Below, piece by piece: positions 1-6,935 of a DNA stretch of 37,965 bases (position 1 is its first letter; each line of letters starts with the position of its first letter). Below the pieces are notes generated by a model. It worked only from the letters and a program-made list of their open reading frames with translations, was not told the origin of the DNA and made no database searches. A program made the position numbers and the translations under genes. Origin of the DNA: an uncultured Clostridia bacterium (GTDB lineage: Bacteria; Bacillota; Clostridia; Oscillospirales; Acutalibacteraceae); assembly GCA_947631855.1 (NCBI GenBank), contig CANRMX010000020.1, forward strand, positions 1 to 37,965. The letters are read 5' to 3'.

Positions 1-216
1 TCCTTCTCCTCTCGCCTTCCATCATCTTGTGCCTTCCAACAGCGTCTTCTTTCGCACGCTGTTTTGCTCATCTCTCTTGATTATGAAATAACGCCGCCCG
101 TATTCTTGTTGGACGGTGTAATCAGCGCAAAAAACCATGACTTCACGCACGCCGCTTCCTATCGAGTGGGGTGCGCTGTTTTTCTGCCCACTCACAATCC
201 CTCACCCCACCCCACC
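1..216. other. Left edge without a recognisable gene
   Basis: No gene is supported here. The open frame that crosses this stretch runs antisense into the acetyltransferase at 217-699 and has a composition expected of a shadow. An 8-bp inverted repeat, AACAGCGT at 38-45 and ACGCTGTT at 56-63, is followed by TTGC on the plus strand. It could be a weak terminator for a gene lying left of the window. A second short inverted repeat pairs 164-170 with 187-193. Confidence 0.5.
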
Positions 217-699
217 TCAGAACACGCATTCCATTTTACACCGCGCCACCAGCTTGCCGTTCGCTCTTTTTTCCACGAACTTCTCCGTGATCTGGAAGCC
301 GCATTTCCTGTAACAGCCCTGCGCGCGAAGGTTCCTTTGATTCGTAAAGAGCGCCGCCGCTGCAAATCCCCGCGCCCGCAGCATTTCCAGGGCCTGCCTG
401 AGCGCCCACGTCCCGATCCCCTTATTTTGATATTGGGGAAACAGGCCGATCATTTTAATGTACGCCACCTTGCCCTCCGACGCCAGCCCGTTGATGCCCA
501 GCCAGCCCACCGGCGTGTTTTCATCTAGAATTATGTAAACTTCCTCGTCGGGATCGTCCTCCCATGCGGCGATGGCGTCGACCCAATCGCCGGGCTGCGT
601 AGGGGTTTCATCCAAAGCATCCCGAATCGCTTGATCGTTCATGATCCTGTACAAAAACTCCGCGTCCTCTGGACGGACACTTTGCATCCTGATATTCAT
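217..699 (-). CDS. GNAT family N-acetyltransferase
   Basis: A 160-residue protein of the GNAT fold, which transfers an acetyl group from acetyl-CoA to an amine; the acceptor cannot be told from sequence. The N-terminal part (RPEDAEFLYRIMND) is typical of the family. The acetyl-CoA loop is visible as LFPQYQNKGIGTWAL, where QNKGIG fits the Q/R-x-x-G-x-G/A signature. It is followed by the usual helix and a C-terminal motif with NLRAQGCYRKCGF, resembling the N-x-x-A-x-x-x-Y-x-K-x-GF pattern. The ATG at 699 was chosen because AGGAGG lies 6 nt upstream; the frame stays open further upstream, but that part is antisense to the amidase. It stands alone and is divergent from the amidase at 847. It may acetylate a small molecule or a protein N-terminus. 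Confidence 0.9.
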   Translation of the reverse strand: MNIRMQSVRPEDAEFLYRIMNDQAIRDALDETPTQPGDWVDAIAAWEDDPDEEVYIILDENTPVGWLGINGLASEGKVAYIKMIGLFPQYQNKGIGTWALRQALEMLRARGFAAAALFTNQRNLRAQGCYRKCGFQITEKFVEKRANGKLVARCKMECVF

Positions 700-744
700 C
701 CTTTTCCTCCTTGTGATCGTCTGATGATTCAATTCGCCGTGCTT

Positions 745-773
745 ATTGTACCACGCCGCCCTGCCCACCGCAA
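745..773 (-). promoter_or_regulatory. Sigma-A type promoter of the GNAT gene
   Basis: On the minus strand TTGCGG (768-773) and TACAAT (745-750) are separated by 17 nt. They lie about 45 nt upstream of the start codon at 699. The -35 box is imperfect. This is read by eye only. Confidence 0.5.
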
Positions 774-846
774 CTGCAAAATGCAAACGCACCCAACCGC
801 CGCACCGCGAATATCCTGTACCAGACGAACCGAGGAGGCGGTCACT

Positions 847-1425
847 ATGCCGATCAAGATCTTCATCGACCAGGGGCACAACCCCAGCGGGGTCAACGCC
901 GGGGCGGAGGGCAATGGCCTGCGGGAACAGGACGTGACCTTTGCCGTGGGCAACGAACTGGCCCGGCTGCTGCGGGGCGATCCCCGTTTTTCCGTCCGGG
1001 TCTCCCGCCCCACCCTGAACACTTCCCTGGGCGCCAGCAACGCCGCCAGCCTGCAGGCCCGGGTGAACATGGCCAATCGCTGGCCCGCGGATTATTTCAT
1101 CAGCATCCACTGCAACGCCAACGTGAATCCCGCCGTCAACGGCAGCGAGGCATACGTCTACCGGGCGAACACCCAGGCCTACTGGCTGGCCCAGCACATC
1201 CTGATCGCCCTGACCCGGGAGACCGGCACCCGGGACAACGGCGTGCGGGTGGATTCTTCCCTGTACGTGCTGCGCCGGACCAACATGCCGGCGGTGCTGG
1301 TGGAACTGGCGTACCTCAGCAACGCTGCCGACGCCGCGAAGCTGGCGGAAAATCCGGGCGGCTTCGCCCAGGGCATCTATTATGGGCTGCTGAGCTATTT
1401 CGGCTTTTCCACCTGGGCGGATTGA
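847..1425 (+). CDS. N-acetylmuramoyl-L-alanine amidase (Amidase_3)
   Basis: A 192-residue zinc amidase that cleaves the bond between N-acetylmuramic acid and L-alanine in peptidoglycan. The fold is seen from the start: IFIDQGHNPS holds the first zinc ligand (H11), GLREQDV the second (E27), SIHCNAN the third (H88), and VLVELAYLSN the catalytic glutamate (E154). The ATG at 847 has GAGGAGG 8 nt upstream. The frame continues upstream without a ribosome binding site, so the short form is preferred. There is no signal peptide, cell-wall binding repeat or membrane segment. The protein is therefore either released on lysis or acts inside the mother cell during sporulation, as CwlC- or CwlD-like enzymes do; this is inference. 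It is convergent with the iron operon, with a structured intergenic element between them. Confidence 0.93.
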   Translation: MPIKIFIDQGHNPSGVNAGAEGNGLREQDVTFAVGNELARLLRGDPRFSVRVSRPTLNTSLGASNAASLQARVNMANRWPADYFISIHCNANVNPAVNGSEAYVYRANTQAYWLAQHILIALTRETGTRDNGVRVDSSLYVLRRTNMPAVLVELAYLSNAADAAKLAENPGGFAQGIYYGLLSYFGFSTWAD

Positions 1426-1491
1426 TCTGCGGCGCTTTCCCGAACAGCCCGGCGCCCTGCTGTCTGTCAAAAAAAGCCATATTGAAATTTT

Positions 1492-1721
1492 GTCCCGGAG
1501 GCTGACATGTGCAGCCGCAGGGACCCCTTGAGAGAAAACCGGCGAAGGCGGTGTCCGTTAGGGCGCAAGCCAAGCCGGTTTTCGACGAAAAGAGGGAATC
1601 GGGGGAAAAAGCACGGAGCAAGGCGAACGCAGCGAGCCGCAGCGATCATGTTTGTCCCTCGAAGCGTGGCGACTTCGTCGCCGCGCGCAAGGGAGCCCGG
1701 CGTATGCCGGGCTCCCTTGCG
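1492..1721. other. Structured intergenic element with a chain of stem-loops
   Basis: The gap between the amidase and the iron operon (1426-1752) holds no convincing gene but is packed with inverted repeats. Stem 1 pairs GTCCC (1492-1496) with GGGAC (1520-1524) and, inside it, GGCTG (1500-1504) with CAGCC (1512-1516). Stem 2 pairs 1534-1543 with 1574-1583 over 10 bp and contains a small hairpin with a GCAA loop (1562-1571). GAGGGA (1592-1597) can pair with TCCCTC (1655-1660). Stem 3 pairs 1664-1673 with 1677-1686. Stem 4 is a perfect 16-bp stem (1686-1701 with 1706-1721) with a GTAT loop. No U-run follows on either strand, so it is not an ordinary intrinsic terminator. It may be a structured RNA, a 3' end shared by the two convergent transcripts, or a dispersed repeat. 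Confidence 0.6.
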
Positions 1722-1752
1722 AAGCGCCATTATGGGAAGAAATAAGTTGAAG

Positions 1753-1968
1753 TCATTTTTGCGCCGCGTGCGCCCCGTGGCAGCTTGCGCACATGGGGCA
1801 GCCCGCGCACCCGCCCCCACAGCCGCCTACCTTGGCAGCCTTCTTCTGGCGGCGGAGCGACCGGACACTGCCGGCCACCAGCAGGGCGATCACGGTGAAC
1901 ACCAGGAGCGAACCCCAGTTTTGCGAGAGCCAAAGCAGCATATCCCAATCACCCTTTCCGAAGCTCAT
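1753..1968 (-). CDS. FeoB-associated Cys-rich membrane protein
   Basis: A 71-residue peptide with one membrane span (about residues 17-35), a basic stretch, then a Cys-rich tail with C50, C54, C57, C60 and C63 in a Gly-rich setting. This matches the FeoB-associated Cys-rich membrane protein family found downstream of feoB in Firmicutes. Its start codon overlaps the feoB stop (ATGA at 1965-1968), so translation is probably coupled. The role is not established; by position and cysteines it may bind Fe2+ at the inner face of the transporter or help in its assembly, somewhat as FeoC is thought to do in Proteobacteria. It is the last gene of the feo operon and ends just before the structured element. 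Confidence 0.88.
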   Translation of the reverse strand: MSFGKGDWDMLLWLSQNWGSLLVFTVIALLVAGSVRSLRRQKKAAKVGGCGGGCAGCPMCASCHGAHAAQK

Positions 1969-4466
1969 GCCTTGACGGAAGCCGTCAGGCGGTTGGATTC
2001 ACGATAGGGCCGCACCAGCAGGTAGACGATCCCGGCCAGCACCACCAGCGCGGCGATCAATCCCCAATAATTCACATTGCCGGTGAACAGCAGCCCCAGT
2101 TGATTGATGATCAGCGCCACCGCGTAGGCAAAGCCGCACTGATACCCGATGGCGAAGCAGGTCCACTTGGCGCTGTTCATCTCCCGCTTGATGGCGCCCA
2201 TGGCCGCGAAGCAGGGCGCGCACAGCAGATTGAACGCCAGGAAAGCATACCCGCTGACCGCGGGGAACGCCGCGCTCATGTTGCCGTAGACCGTGCCCGT
2301 GCCGCCGTAGAGGATGCCCAGGGTGCCCACGATGTTCTCCTTGGCCACCAGCCCGGTGATAGAGGCCACGGCGGCCTGCCAGTTGCCCCAGCCCAACGGG
2401 ATGAACAGCCAGGCGATGGCGTTGCCAATGGCGGCCAGGATGGAGTGGTCGATCTGCTCGTCGGTGAGCATGGTGAACGCCCCGTCCACAAAGCCGAAAT
2501 AGGTGGTGAACCACACCAGAATGGTGGAAAGCAGGATAATGGTGCCGGCCTTCTTGATGAAGGACCAGGCGCGCTCCCACATGGAGCGGAGCACGTTGCT
2601 CACGGTGGGCCAGTGATAGGCGGGCAGCTCCATGACAAAGGGGGCCGGGTCGCCTGCGAACATCTTGGTCTTCTTGAGCATGATGCCCGAGACGATGATC
2701 GCCGCCACCCCCAGGAAGTAGGCAGAGGGTGCGATCCACGGTGCGCCGCCGAAGATTGCCCCGGCGATCATGGCGATAAAGGGCAGCTTCGCGCCGCAGG
2801 GGATGAAGGTGGTGGTCATGATGGTCATCCGACGGTCCCGCTCGTTCTCGATGGTGCGGGAGGCCATGATGCCGGGCACGCCGCAGCCGGAGCCGATGAG
2901 CATGGGGATGAAGGATTTGCCGGAAAGCCCGAACTTACGGAAGATACGGTCCATCACGAAGGCCACCCGGGCCATGTAGCCGCAGCTCTCCAAAAACGCC
3001 AGGAAGATGAACAGGATCAGCATCTGGGGCACGAAGCCCAGCACCGCGCCCACGCCGGCCACAATGCCGTCCATCACCAGTCCCTTGAGCCACGCCGCGC
3101 AGTGGATGGCGTCCAGACCGCTCTCGATGAAGCCGGGCAGGCCGGGCACCCAAATCCCATACCCGGCGGGATCGGGCTCTGCCGCGCCGTAGGTCTCGTA
3201 CACCGCCACCGCGTCCCGCAGATCGGCCCCGGTGGATGTGGTCTCCTCCTGATCCTGGGTGTCCTCGTCCACCATGTGGATGTACGTCACGGAATCGGAA
3301 TCGCTATAATTCCCGGCGAATTCCTGCAGGGCTTCCACGGCGGCTGCGCCGTCAAAGTCCTCGGCTTCGGTATCCAGCGCGGCCTCCACCGCTTCCGTAT
3401 CCATGCCGTTCTCCGCGCCGTATTCAATAAAGGCGTTCACCACGTCGGATGCGCCGCCGAATTCCTCTGCGGCCGCTTCATAGTCGCTCTGGCCGATGCC
3501 CAGCAGATGCCAGCCGTCGCCGAACACGCCGTCGTTGGCCCAATCCGTGGCGATGGTGCCCACGGTGGTGACGGACACGAAATACACGATGAACATCACC
3601 ACCGCGAAGATGGGCAGCGCCAGGATGCGGTTGGTCACCACCCGGTCGATCTTGTCGGACACCGTGAGGGACCCGGCGGCCTTCTTCTTATAGCAGCCCT
3701 TGGGGATGGAGGCGATATATACATACCGCTCGTTGGTGATGATGCTCTCCGCGTCGTCGTCCAATTCCTTTTCCACCGCCGCGATGTCCTCTTCGATGTG
3801 CCTGCGGGTGGATTCGTCCATCCCCAGCTGCTCGATCACCTTTTCGTCCCGCTCGAACACCTTGATGGCGTACCAGCGCTGCTGCTCGTCCGGGGCGCTG
3901 TGCAGGGCCGCCTCCTCGATGTGGGCGATGGCGTGCTCCACCGGGCCGGAGAAGGTGTGCATGGGCACGGTCTTTTCGGAGGCCGCGGCCTGCAGGGCGG
4001 TCTCGGCGGCTTCCATCACGCCGGTGCCCTTCAGGGCGGAGATCTCCACCACCGGGCAGCCCAGCTCTCTGGAAAGCTCCGGCACGTTGATGCTGTCGCC
4101 GTTCTTCTTCACCACGTCCATCATGTTGATGGCCACCACCACCGGGATGCCCAGCTCGGTGAGCTGGGTGGTGAGGTACAGGTTGCGCTCCAGGTTGGAG
4201 CCGTCCACGATGTTGAGGATCACATCGGGCCGCTGGCCGATGAGGTAATTCCGGGCCACCACTTCTTCCAGGGTGTAGGGCGAGAGCGAATAGATACCGG
4301 GCAGATCGGTGACGGTGACGCCGTCGTGCTTTTTCAGTTTGCCTTCCTTTTTCTCCACCGTGACGCCCGGCCAGTTGCCCACGAACTGGTTGGATCCGGT
4401 CAGCGCGTTAAACAGGGTGGTTTTGCCGCTGTTGGGGTTGCCCGCCAGGGCGATGGTCGTGTTCAT
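1965..4466 (-). CDS. feoB: Ferrous iron transporter FeoB with a large acidic insertion
   Basis: An 833-residue Fe2+ transporter of the cytoplasmic membrane. The N-terminal G domain shows G1 GNPNSGKT (9-16), G3 DLPG (54-57), G4 NMMD (114-117) and G5 SALKGTG (143-149). A helical spacer follows to about residue 270. The first membrane span is near 282-302. The Gate region is clear, with FVPQMLILFIFLAFLESCGY, GSGCGVPGIMASRTIE and FIPCGAKLPF. Between the first two spans lies an unusual segment of about 130 residues (307-440), rich in D and E, where many FeoB proteins have a short loop. The ATG at 4466 follows an AAGGAAG ribosome binding site. Two feoA genes lie upstream in the same operon. A dyad at 4495-4510 just before the gene suggests metal-dependent control. 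Confidence 0.96.
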   Translation of the reverse strand: MNTTIALAGNPNSGKTTLFNALTGSNQFVGNWPGVTVEKKEGKLKKHDGVTVTDLPGIYSLSPYTLEEVVARNYLIGQRPDVILNIVDGSNLERNLYLTTQLTELGIPVVVAINMMDVVKKNGDSINVPELSRELGCPVVEISALKGTGVMEAAETALQAAASEKTVPMHTFSGPVEHAIAHIEEAALHSAPDEQQRWYAIKVFERDEKVIEQLGMDESTRRHIEEDIAAVEKELDDDAESIITNERYVYIASIPKGCYKKKAAGSLTVSDKIDRVVTNRILALPIFAVVMFIVYFVSVTTVGTIATDWANDGVFGDGWHLLGIGQSDYEAAAEEFGGASDVVNAFIEYGAENGMDTEAVEAALDTEAEDFDGAAAVEALQEFAGNYSDSDSVTYIHMVDEDTQDQEETTSTGADLRDAVAVYETYGAAEPDPAGYGIWVPGLPGFIESGLDAIHCAAWLKGLVMDGIVAGVGAVLGFVPQMLILFIFLAFLESCGYMARVAFVMDRIFRKFGLSGKSFIPMLIGSGCGVPGIMASRTIENERDRRMTIMTTTFIPCGAKLPFIAMIAGAIFGGAPWIAPSAYFLGVAAIIVSGIMLKKTKMFAGDPAPFVMELPAYHWPTVSNVLRSMWERAWSFIKKAGTIILLSTILVWFTTYFGFVDGAFTMLTDEQIDHSILAAIGNAIAWLFIPLGWGNWQAAVASITGLVAKENIVGTLGILYGGTGTVYGNMSAAFPAVSGYAFLAFNLLCAPCFAAMGAIKREMNSAKWTCFAIGYQCGFAYAVALIINQLGLLFTGNVNYWGLIAALVVLAGIVYLLVRPYRESNRLTASVKA

Positions 4467-4494
4467 ATCTGCGGTCTTCCTTTCTGGTCTGTCA

Positions 4495-4510
4495 GTAAGT
4501 TATAGCTAAC
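4495..4510. promoter_or_regulatory. Putative metal-responsive operator upstream of feoB
   Basis: GTAAGTTATAGCTAAC lies between feoA and feoB, 29 nt before the feoB start. It matches the other dyads of this locus (RTTAGCNATNGCTAAC) at most positions but is the least symmetric. No clear promoter was seen beside it. Confidence 0.45.
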
Positions 4511-4547
4511 CCTCAAGCTGAATGAATGGGGGATCGGGCCCCCTCCC

Positions 4548-4769
4548 CTATTCCACTTCGATCATCTCGGCGTCGGCCTTGCGGATGGAAAGCTCATACC
4601 CGCGCACCGTCACCTCCACCGGGTCGCCCAGCGGGGCCACCTTGCGGATGTGGACTTCCACGCCCCGGGTGATGCCCATGTCCATGATGCGGCGCTTCAC
4701 CGCGCCTTCTCCGTGGAGCTTCACCACCTTCACCGTGGAGCCCACCTGCGCCTCCCGCAGTGTTTTCAT
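4548..4769 (-). CDS. feoA: FeoA family protein (second feoA of the operon)
   Basis: A 73-residue cytoplasmic protein with the SH3-like FeoA fold, thought to bind or regulate FeoB during Fe2+ uptake. The pattern GSTVKVVKLHGEGAVKRRIM, followed by DMGITRGVEVHIRKVAPLGD and VTVRGYELSIRKADAE, is typical over the full family length. The ATG at 4769 was chosen because an AGGAGGG ribosome binding site precedes it; a longer frame reaches into the upstream feoA gene and is not needed. It lies 20 nt downstream of the first feoA and 81 nt upstream of feoB, so the three genes are very probably one transcript. Confidence 0.93.
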   Translation of the reverse strand: MKTLREAQVGSTVKVVKLHGEGAVKRRIMDMGITRGVEVHIRKVAPLGDPVEVTVRGYELSIRKADAEMIEVE

Positions 4770-4789
4770 GCCAAATCCCTCCTTTGCTT

Positions 4790-5002
4790 TCAGATCATGA
4801 TCCGGCGGGCCATTTCGCTGCTCACGGCCACGCGGGATTCCTTCACGTTGACGATGACGTTGCCGCCCATCATGGCCACCACGGTCACCTTGCCGCCGGC
4901 CACAAAGCCCAGGTTTTCCAGGTGCTTTTTCACGGCCGGGCTGCCGCCCACCTTGCGGATGATGTTTTCTTCGCCCACCTTTGCCAAAGCCAATGGCATC
5001 AT
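4790..5002 (-). CDS. feoA: FeoA family protein (first feoA of the operon)
   Basis: A 70-residue FeoA-domain protein. Visible family features are an N-terminal beta strand, the helix VKKHLENLGFVAGGKVTVV, and the C-terminal strands GGNVIVNVKESRVAVSSEMA, in which a canonical FeoA has PLGDP-type loops. It is more diverged from the standard pattern than the feoA at 4548-4769. Tandem FeoA genes are common in Firmicutes feo operons, and the two copies may form a heteromer at FeoB. The start is one of two adjacent ATG codons (5002 or 4999), with a GAAGGG sequence upstream. It is the first gene after the promoter at 5108-5136 and the two operator-like dyads. Confidence 0.88.
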   Translation of the reverse strand: MMPLALAKVGEENIIRKVGGSPAVKKHLENLGFVAGGKVTVVAMMGGNVIVNVKESRVAVSSEMARRIMI

Positions 5003-5046
5003 GCTTCATCCCTTCTCTCGGGGCGCCGCCCGAGTTCCGTTTTTTT

Positions 5047-5062
5047 ATTAGCGATCGCTAAC
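5047..5062. promoter_or_regulatory. Putative metal-responsive operator 1 of the feo operon
   Basis: The core TTAGCGATCGCTAA at 5048-5061 is a perfect 14-bp palindrome. It lies about 40-54 nt downstream of the predicted transcription start, within the feo leader. It resembles DtxR/IdeR-type boxes. Confidence 0.65.
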
Positions 5063-5080
5063 CCTCTTGCCGAAAGAATG

Positions 5081-5098
5081 GGTTAGCTTTTGCTAACC
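5081..5098. promoter_or_regulatory. Putative metal-responsive operator 2 of the feo operon
   Basis: GGTTAGC and GCTAACC arms flank a TTTT centre, a perfect 18-bp dyad. It starts only a few nucleotides after the predicted transcription start of the feo promoter, where a bound repressor would block initiation. Its centre is 35 bp from that of operator 1. Confidence 0.7.
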
Positions 5099-5107
5099 GC
5101 TGTGCAG

Positions 5108-5136
5108 ATGATACCACTTCTCCTCACCCTTGTCAA
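5108..5136 (-). promoter_or_regulatory. Sigma-A promoter of the feo operon
   Basis: On the minus strand a perfect TTGACA (5131-5136) and TATCAT (5108-5113) are separated by 17 nt. They direct transcription into feoA-feoA-feoB and the Cys-rich gene. Operator-like dyads lie on both sides. Confidence 0.8.
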
Positions 5137-5168
5137 CCGGGTGTGGAGATTTTCGGAGAAACAGCGAT

Positions 5169-5190
5169 AGAGTTAGACAATTCTAACTCT
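5169..5190. promoter_or_regulatory. Putative metal-responsive operator 3 upstream of the feo promoter
   Basis: AGAGTTAGA and TCTAACTCT arms flank CAAT, a perfect 22-bp dyad 33 nt upstream of the -35 box. The inner GTTAGACAATTCTAAC matches the shared pattern. It could also be a hairpin after the HMA gene, but no U-run follows. Confidence 0.55.
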
Positions 5191-5215
5191 GTTTTGTGCA
5201 GCTTCACCAGTCCCC

Positions 5216-5464
5216 TCACCGCCGGAAAAGCCCTTTCCGCTGATACGGCCCAGACGTGATCCCCGTCACCCGGTAGCCTGTCACTTCGATGGCCGCCCGC
5301 AGCGCCGCCCCGCCCAGCTCGGCCTCGGAGAGGATCACCGTTTCGCCTCTGCGGTGGGAGGAGGTGACTTTCTTCACCGGCGCCGCCCTGCGCACCGCGT
5401 CGTTCACATGGGCCTCGCACATCCCGCAGGACATCCCTTCCACCTGCACTCTTGTCTCGATCAT
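5216..5464 (-). CDS. Heavy-metal-associated (HMA) domain protein
   Basis: An 82-residue cytoplasmic protein of the HMA/CopZ fold. The metal-binding loop GMSCGMCEAHV contains the CxxC pair C13 and C16, followed by the usual helix and strands. The C-terminus GPYQRKGLFRR is a short basic extension. Such proteins carry soft metals, most often Cu+, to a P-type ATPase, but none is in this window. The gene has its own promoter (5512-5540) and an operator-like dyad of the same type as the iron operon, which suggests that it belongs to the same metal regulon and may serve Fe2+ or another metal. The ATG at 5464 has AAGGAG upstream. Confidence 0.85.
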   Translation of the reverse strand: MIETRVQVEGMSCGMCEAHVNDAVRRAAPVKKVTSSHRRGETVILSEAELGGAALRAAIEVTGYRVTGITSGPYQRKGLFRR

Positions 5465-5485
5465 AACCTATGCAGCTCCTTTCTG

Positions 5486-5501
5486 ATTAGTTATCGCTAA
5501 C
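5486..5501. promoter_or_regulatory. Putative metal-responsive operator of the HMA gene
   Basis: ATTAGTTATCGCTAAC fits the same pattern as the feo dyads and lies just after the predicted transcription start of the HMA gene, as operator 2 does in the feo operon. An inner dyad AGTTA-TCGC-TAACT spans 5489-5502. Confidence 0.6.
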
Positions 5502-5511
5502 TGCCGATCTG

Positions 5512-5540
5512 ATCATACGCCCCGGCGGAGAAAAAGTCAA
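5512..5540 (-). promoter_or_regulatory. Sigma-A promoter of the HMA gene
   Basis: On the minus strand TTGACT (5535-5540) and TATGAT (5512-5517) are separated by 17 nt. The spacing and the position of the operator match the feo promoter. Confidence 0.75.
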
Positions 5541-5572
5541 GGCTTTTCTGCCGGGGCGCGCAAATCGATGCC

Positions 5573-6019
5573 TTACTCCTCCGCCGGCGGGTCCTTGGGG
5601 AAGGGATCCTCCCCACCCATCAGCGCGGTGAGCTCCCGGATGCGCTCGATGGGAAAGGGCGGGTTGGCCAGGGGTTTCAGGGCGATGGACATGAGCTTCA
5701 TGGGATTGTCGTCGGCCAGCACCCGGTTGGAGCTGAGCTTCCCGCAGCGCTTGCACCGGTGGATGATGGCCCATTCGCCGTTGTTGCGCACCCACACCGC
5801 GATGGGCTCCATCACGCCGCCGCAGTCCGAGGCCCGGTCGCCGGGCTCCTCGTCCACATGCAGGCTGGAGAGGCAGTTGGGGCAGTGATTGCGGTGGCCG
5901 CTGCCCGCACCGTCGGGAGTCACGGTGCGGCCGCACACCTTGCAGGTGAACACCTCGTCGCTGGGGTGGGTCTTGTAATAGCCCTTTTCAAACTGTCTGC
6001 GCTTGTTTTCCCGATTCAT
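5573..6019 (-). CDS. RNHCP domain protein
   Basis: A 148-residue protein with the signature that names the RNHCP family: HRNHCPNCL with R43, N44, H45, C46 and P47. Zinc-binding cysteine pairs are C26/C29 (FTCKVCGRTV), C46/C49 and C89/C92 (HRCKRCGK); C66 stands alone. The family is of unknown function and probably binds zinc and perhaps nucleic acid. The start at 6019 is preceded by AAGGAGG and the stop precedes the HMA promoter. Its promoter overlaps the stop codon of the upstream membrane protein gene. Cytoplasmic; no membrane segment or signal peptide. Confidence 0.88.
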   Translation of the reverse strand: MNRENKRRQFEKGYYKTHPSDEVFTCKVCGRTVTPDGAGSGHRNHCPNCLSSLHVDEEPGDRASDCGGVMEPIAVWVRNNGEWAIIHRCKRCGKLSSNRVLADDNPMKLMSIALKPLANPPFPIERIRELTALMGGEDPFPKDPPAEE

Positions 6020-6074
6020 AGCGGCCTCCTTGCAGCGTCTTTCGGTTTGGTCGATTTGGAATGATCCCACCGTC

Positions 6075-6103
6075 ATTGTACCATACCGGCTCCACCCGGT
6101 CAA
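6075..6103 (-). promoter_or_regulatory. Sigma-A promoter of the RNHCP gene
   Basis: On the minus strand TTGACC (6098-6103) and TACAAT (6075-6080) are separated by 17 nt. The -35 box overlaps the stop codon of the gene at 6100-6837. Confidence 0.65.
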
Positions 6104-6837
6104 GTCCGGCGCCCCATCCGCCGGGCCAGGCGCGGCAGCCCGTAGAGCGCCGCCCAGCACGCGCCCGCGATCACCGGGATGCCCAGCAGATACCCGGGAC
6201 TGCCCAGCCACGATGCAAACAGCGCCAGGGGATTGCCTTCTCCTGCCCAGGCCAGGAAAAAGAAATTGGTCCCGTACACCCGGTTGAAGAGATACACCCC
6301 TACCAGCACCGGCAGGCACCAGGGCAGGGTGCGCAGCAGCCGGGAGAATCGGGGCCGAAAGCCGTCCAGCGGCAGCAGGATGGGATAGAGCAGCAGCAGG
6401 ATGTGCGCCGTGAAGCGGTGGATATTCATGGCGTTCACCATGGGCAGGTAGACCCAGCCGGGAAACACCAGCGCGAAAAAAGCCCCCGGCATGCACACCG
6501 CCCACAGCAGCTCCCGCAGACGAAGATCGGGCCGGATGGAATCCGCCAGGATCACAAAGATGTTGATGCTGCACAGGTGCAGGGGCAGGCATCCCGGCCA
6601 GAAGGCCCCGGAAATTCCCACCAGCACATATTTCAGCAGCTCATCCGCCAGCAGCAGTATCGCGATCCCCCGCAGCATCCGCCTGCGGCGGGCCGCCGAC
6701 CCTCCGCGAAAAAGCAGCACCCCGCCCACGCAGACCACCGCCGCCGTCAGCAGCCACAGCAGGTGTCCCGTGCCGCCCGGAGAAAAGCCCATCCCCTGGG
6801 GCACGGTGACGTCCGTATACCAAAAGCTCTCGCCCAT
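6100..6837 (-). CDS. YwaF/TIGR02206-type integral membrane protein
   Basis: A 245-residue polytopic membrane protein with about seven hydrophobic spans. The conserved parts FWPGCLPLHLCSINIFVILA, VFPGWVYLPMVNAMNIHRF and FNRVYGTNFFFL resemble the YwaF (TIGR02206) family, whose function is unknown. The conserved histidines within or beside the spans could bind a ligand or metal. The ATG at 6837 was chosen because AAGGAGGAG precedes it; the frame extends upstream into the promoter region without further support. It has its own promoter at 6877-6905 and stands apart from the coat genes, from which it is separated by a terminator. Confidence 0.82.
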   Translation of the reverse strand: MGESFWYTDVTVPQGMGFSPGGTGHLLWLLTAAVVCVGGVLLFRGGSAARRRRMLRGIAILLLADELLKYVLVGISGAFWPGCLPLHLCSINIFVILADSIRPDLRLRELLWAVCMPGAFFALVFPGWVYLPMVNAMNIHRFTAHILLLLYPILLPLDGFRPRFSRLLRTLPWCLPVLVGVYLFNRVYGTNFFFLAWAGEGNPLALFASWLGSPGYLLGIPVIAGACWAALYGLPRLARRMGRRT

Positions 6838-6876
6838 GGGTCTCCTCCTTTCCGATCGTCCGCACACTTCCCGTTC

Positions 6877-6905
6877 AGTATGGACCCCGCCCCGCCCTTT
6901 GTCAA
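6877..6905 (-). promoter_or_regulatory. Sigma-A promoter of the YwaF-like gene
   Basis: On the minus strand TTGACA (6900-6905) and CATACT (6877-6882) are separated by 17 nt. Confidence 0.65.
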
Positions 6906-6935
6906 GGGGAAATCCTCGAAAAAAGCGCACCGCCC

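Noticed and set aside
64-528. Open frame of 154 codons on the plus strand at the left edge
   Set aside because: It is antisense to the well supported acetyltransferase and shows no family pattern or ribosome binding site.
1720-1753. 16-bp hairpin at 1686-1721 as an ordinary terminator of the feo operon or the amidase
   Set aside because: Neither strand has a U-run after the stem; kept only as part of the structured element.
2100-4505. 801-codon open frame opposite feoB
   Set aside because: It is a high-GC shadow of feoB, rich in H, G, D and R, with no domain.
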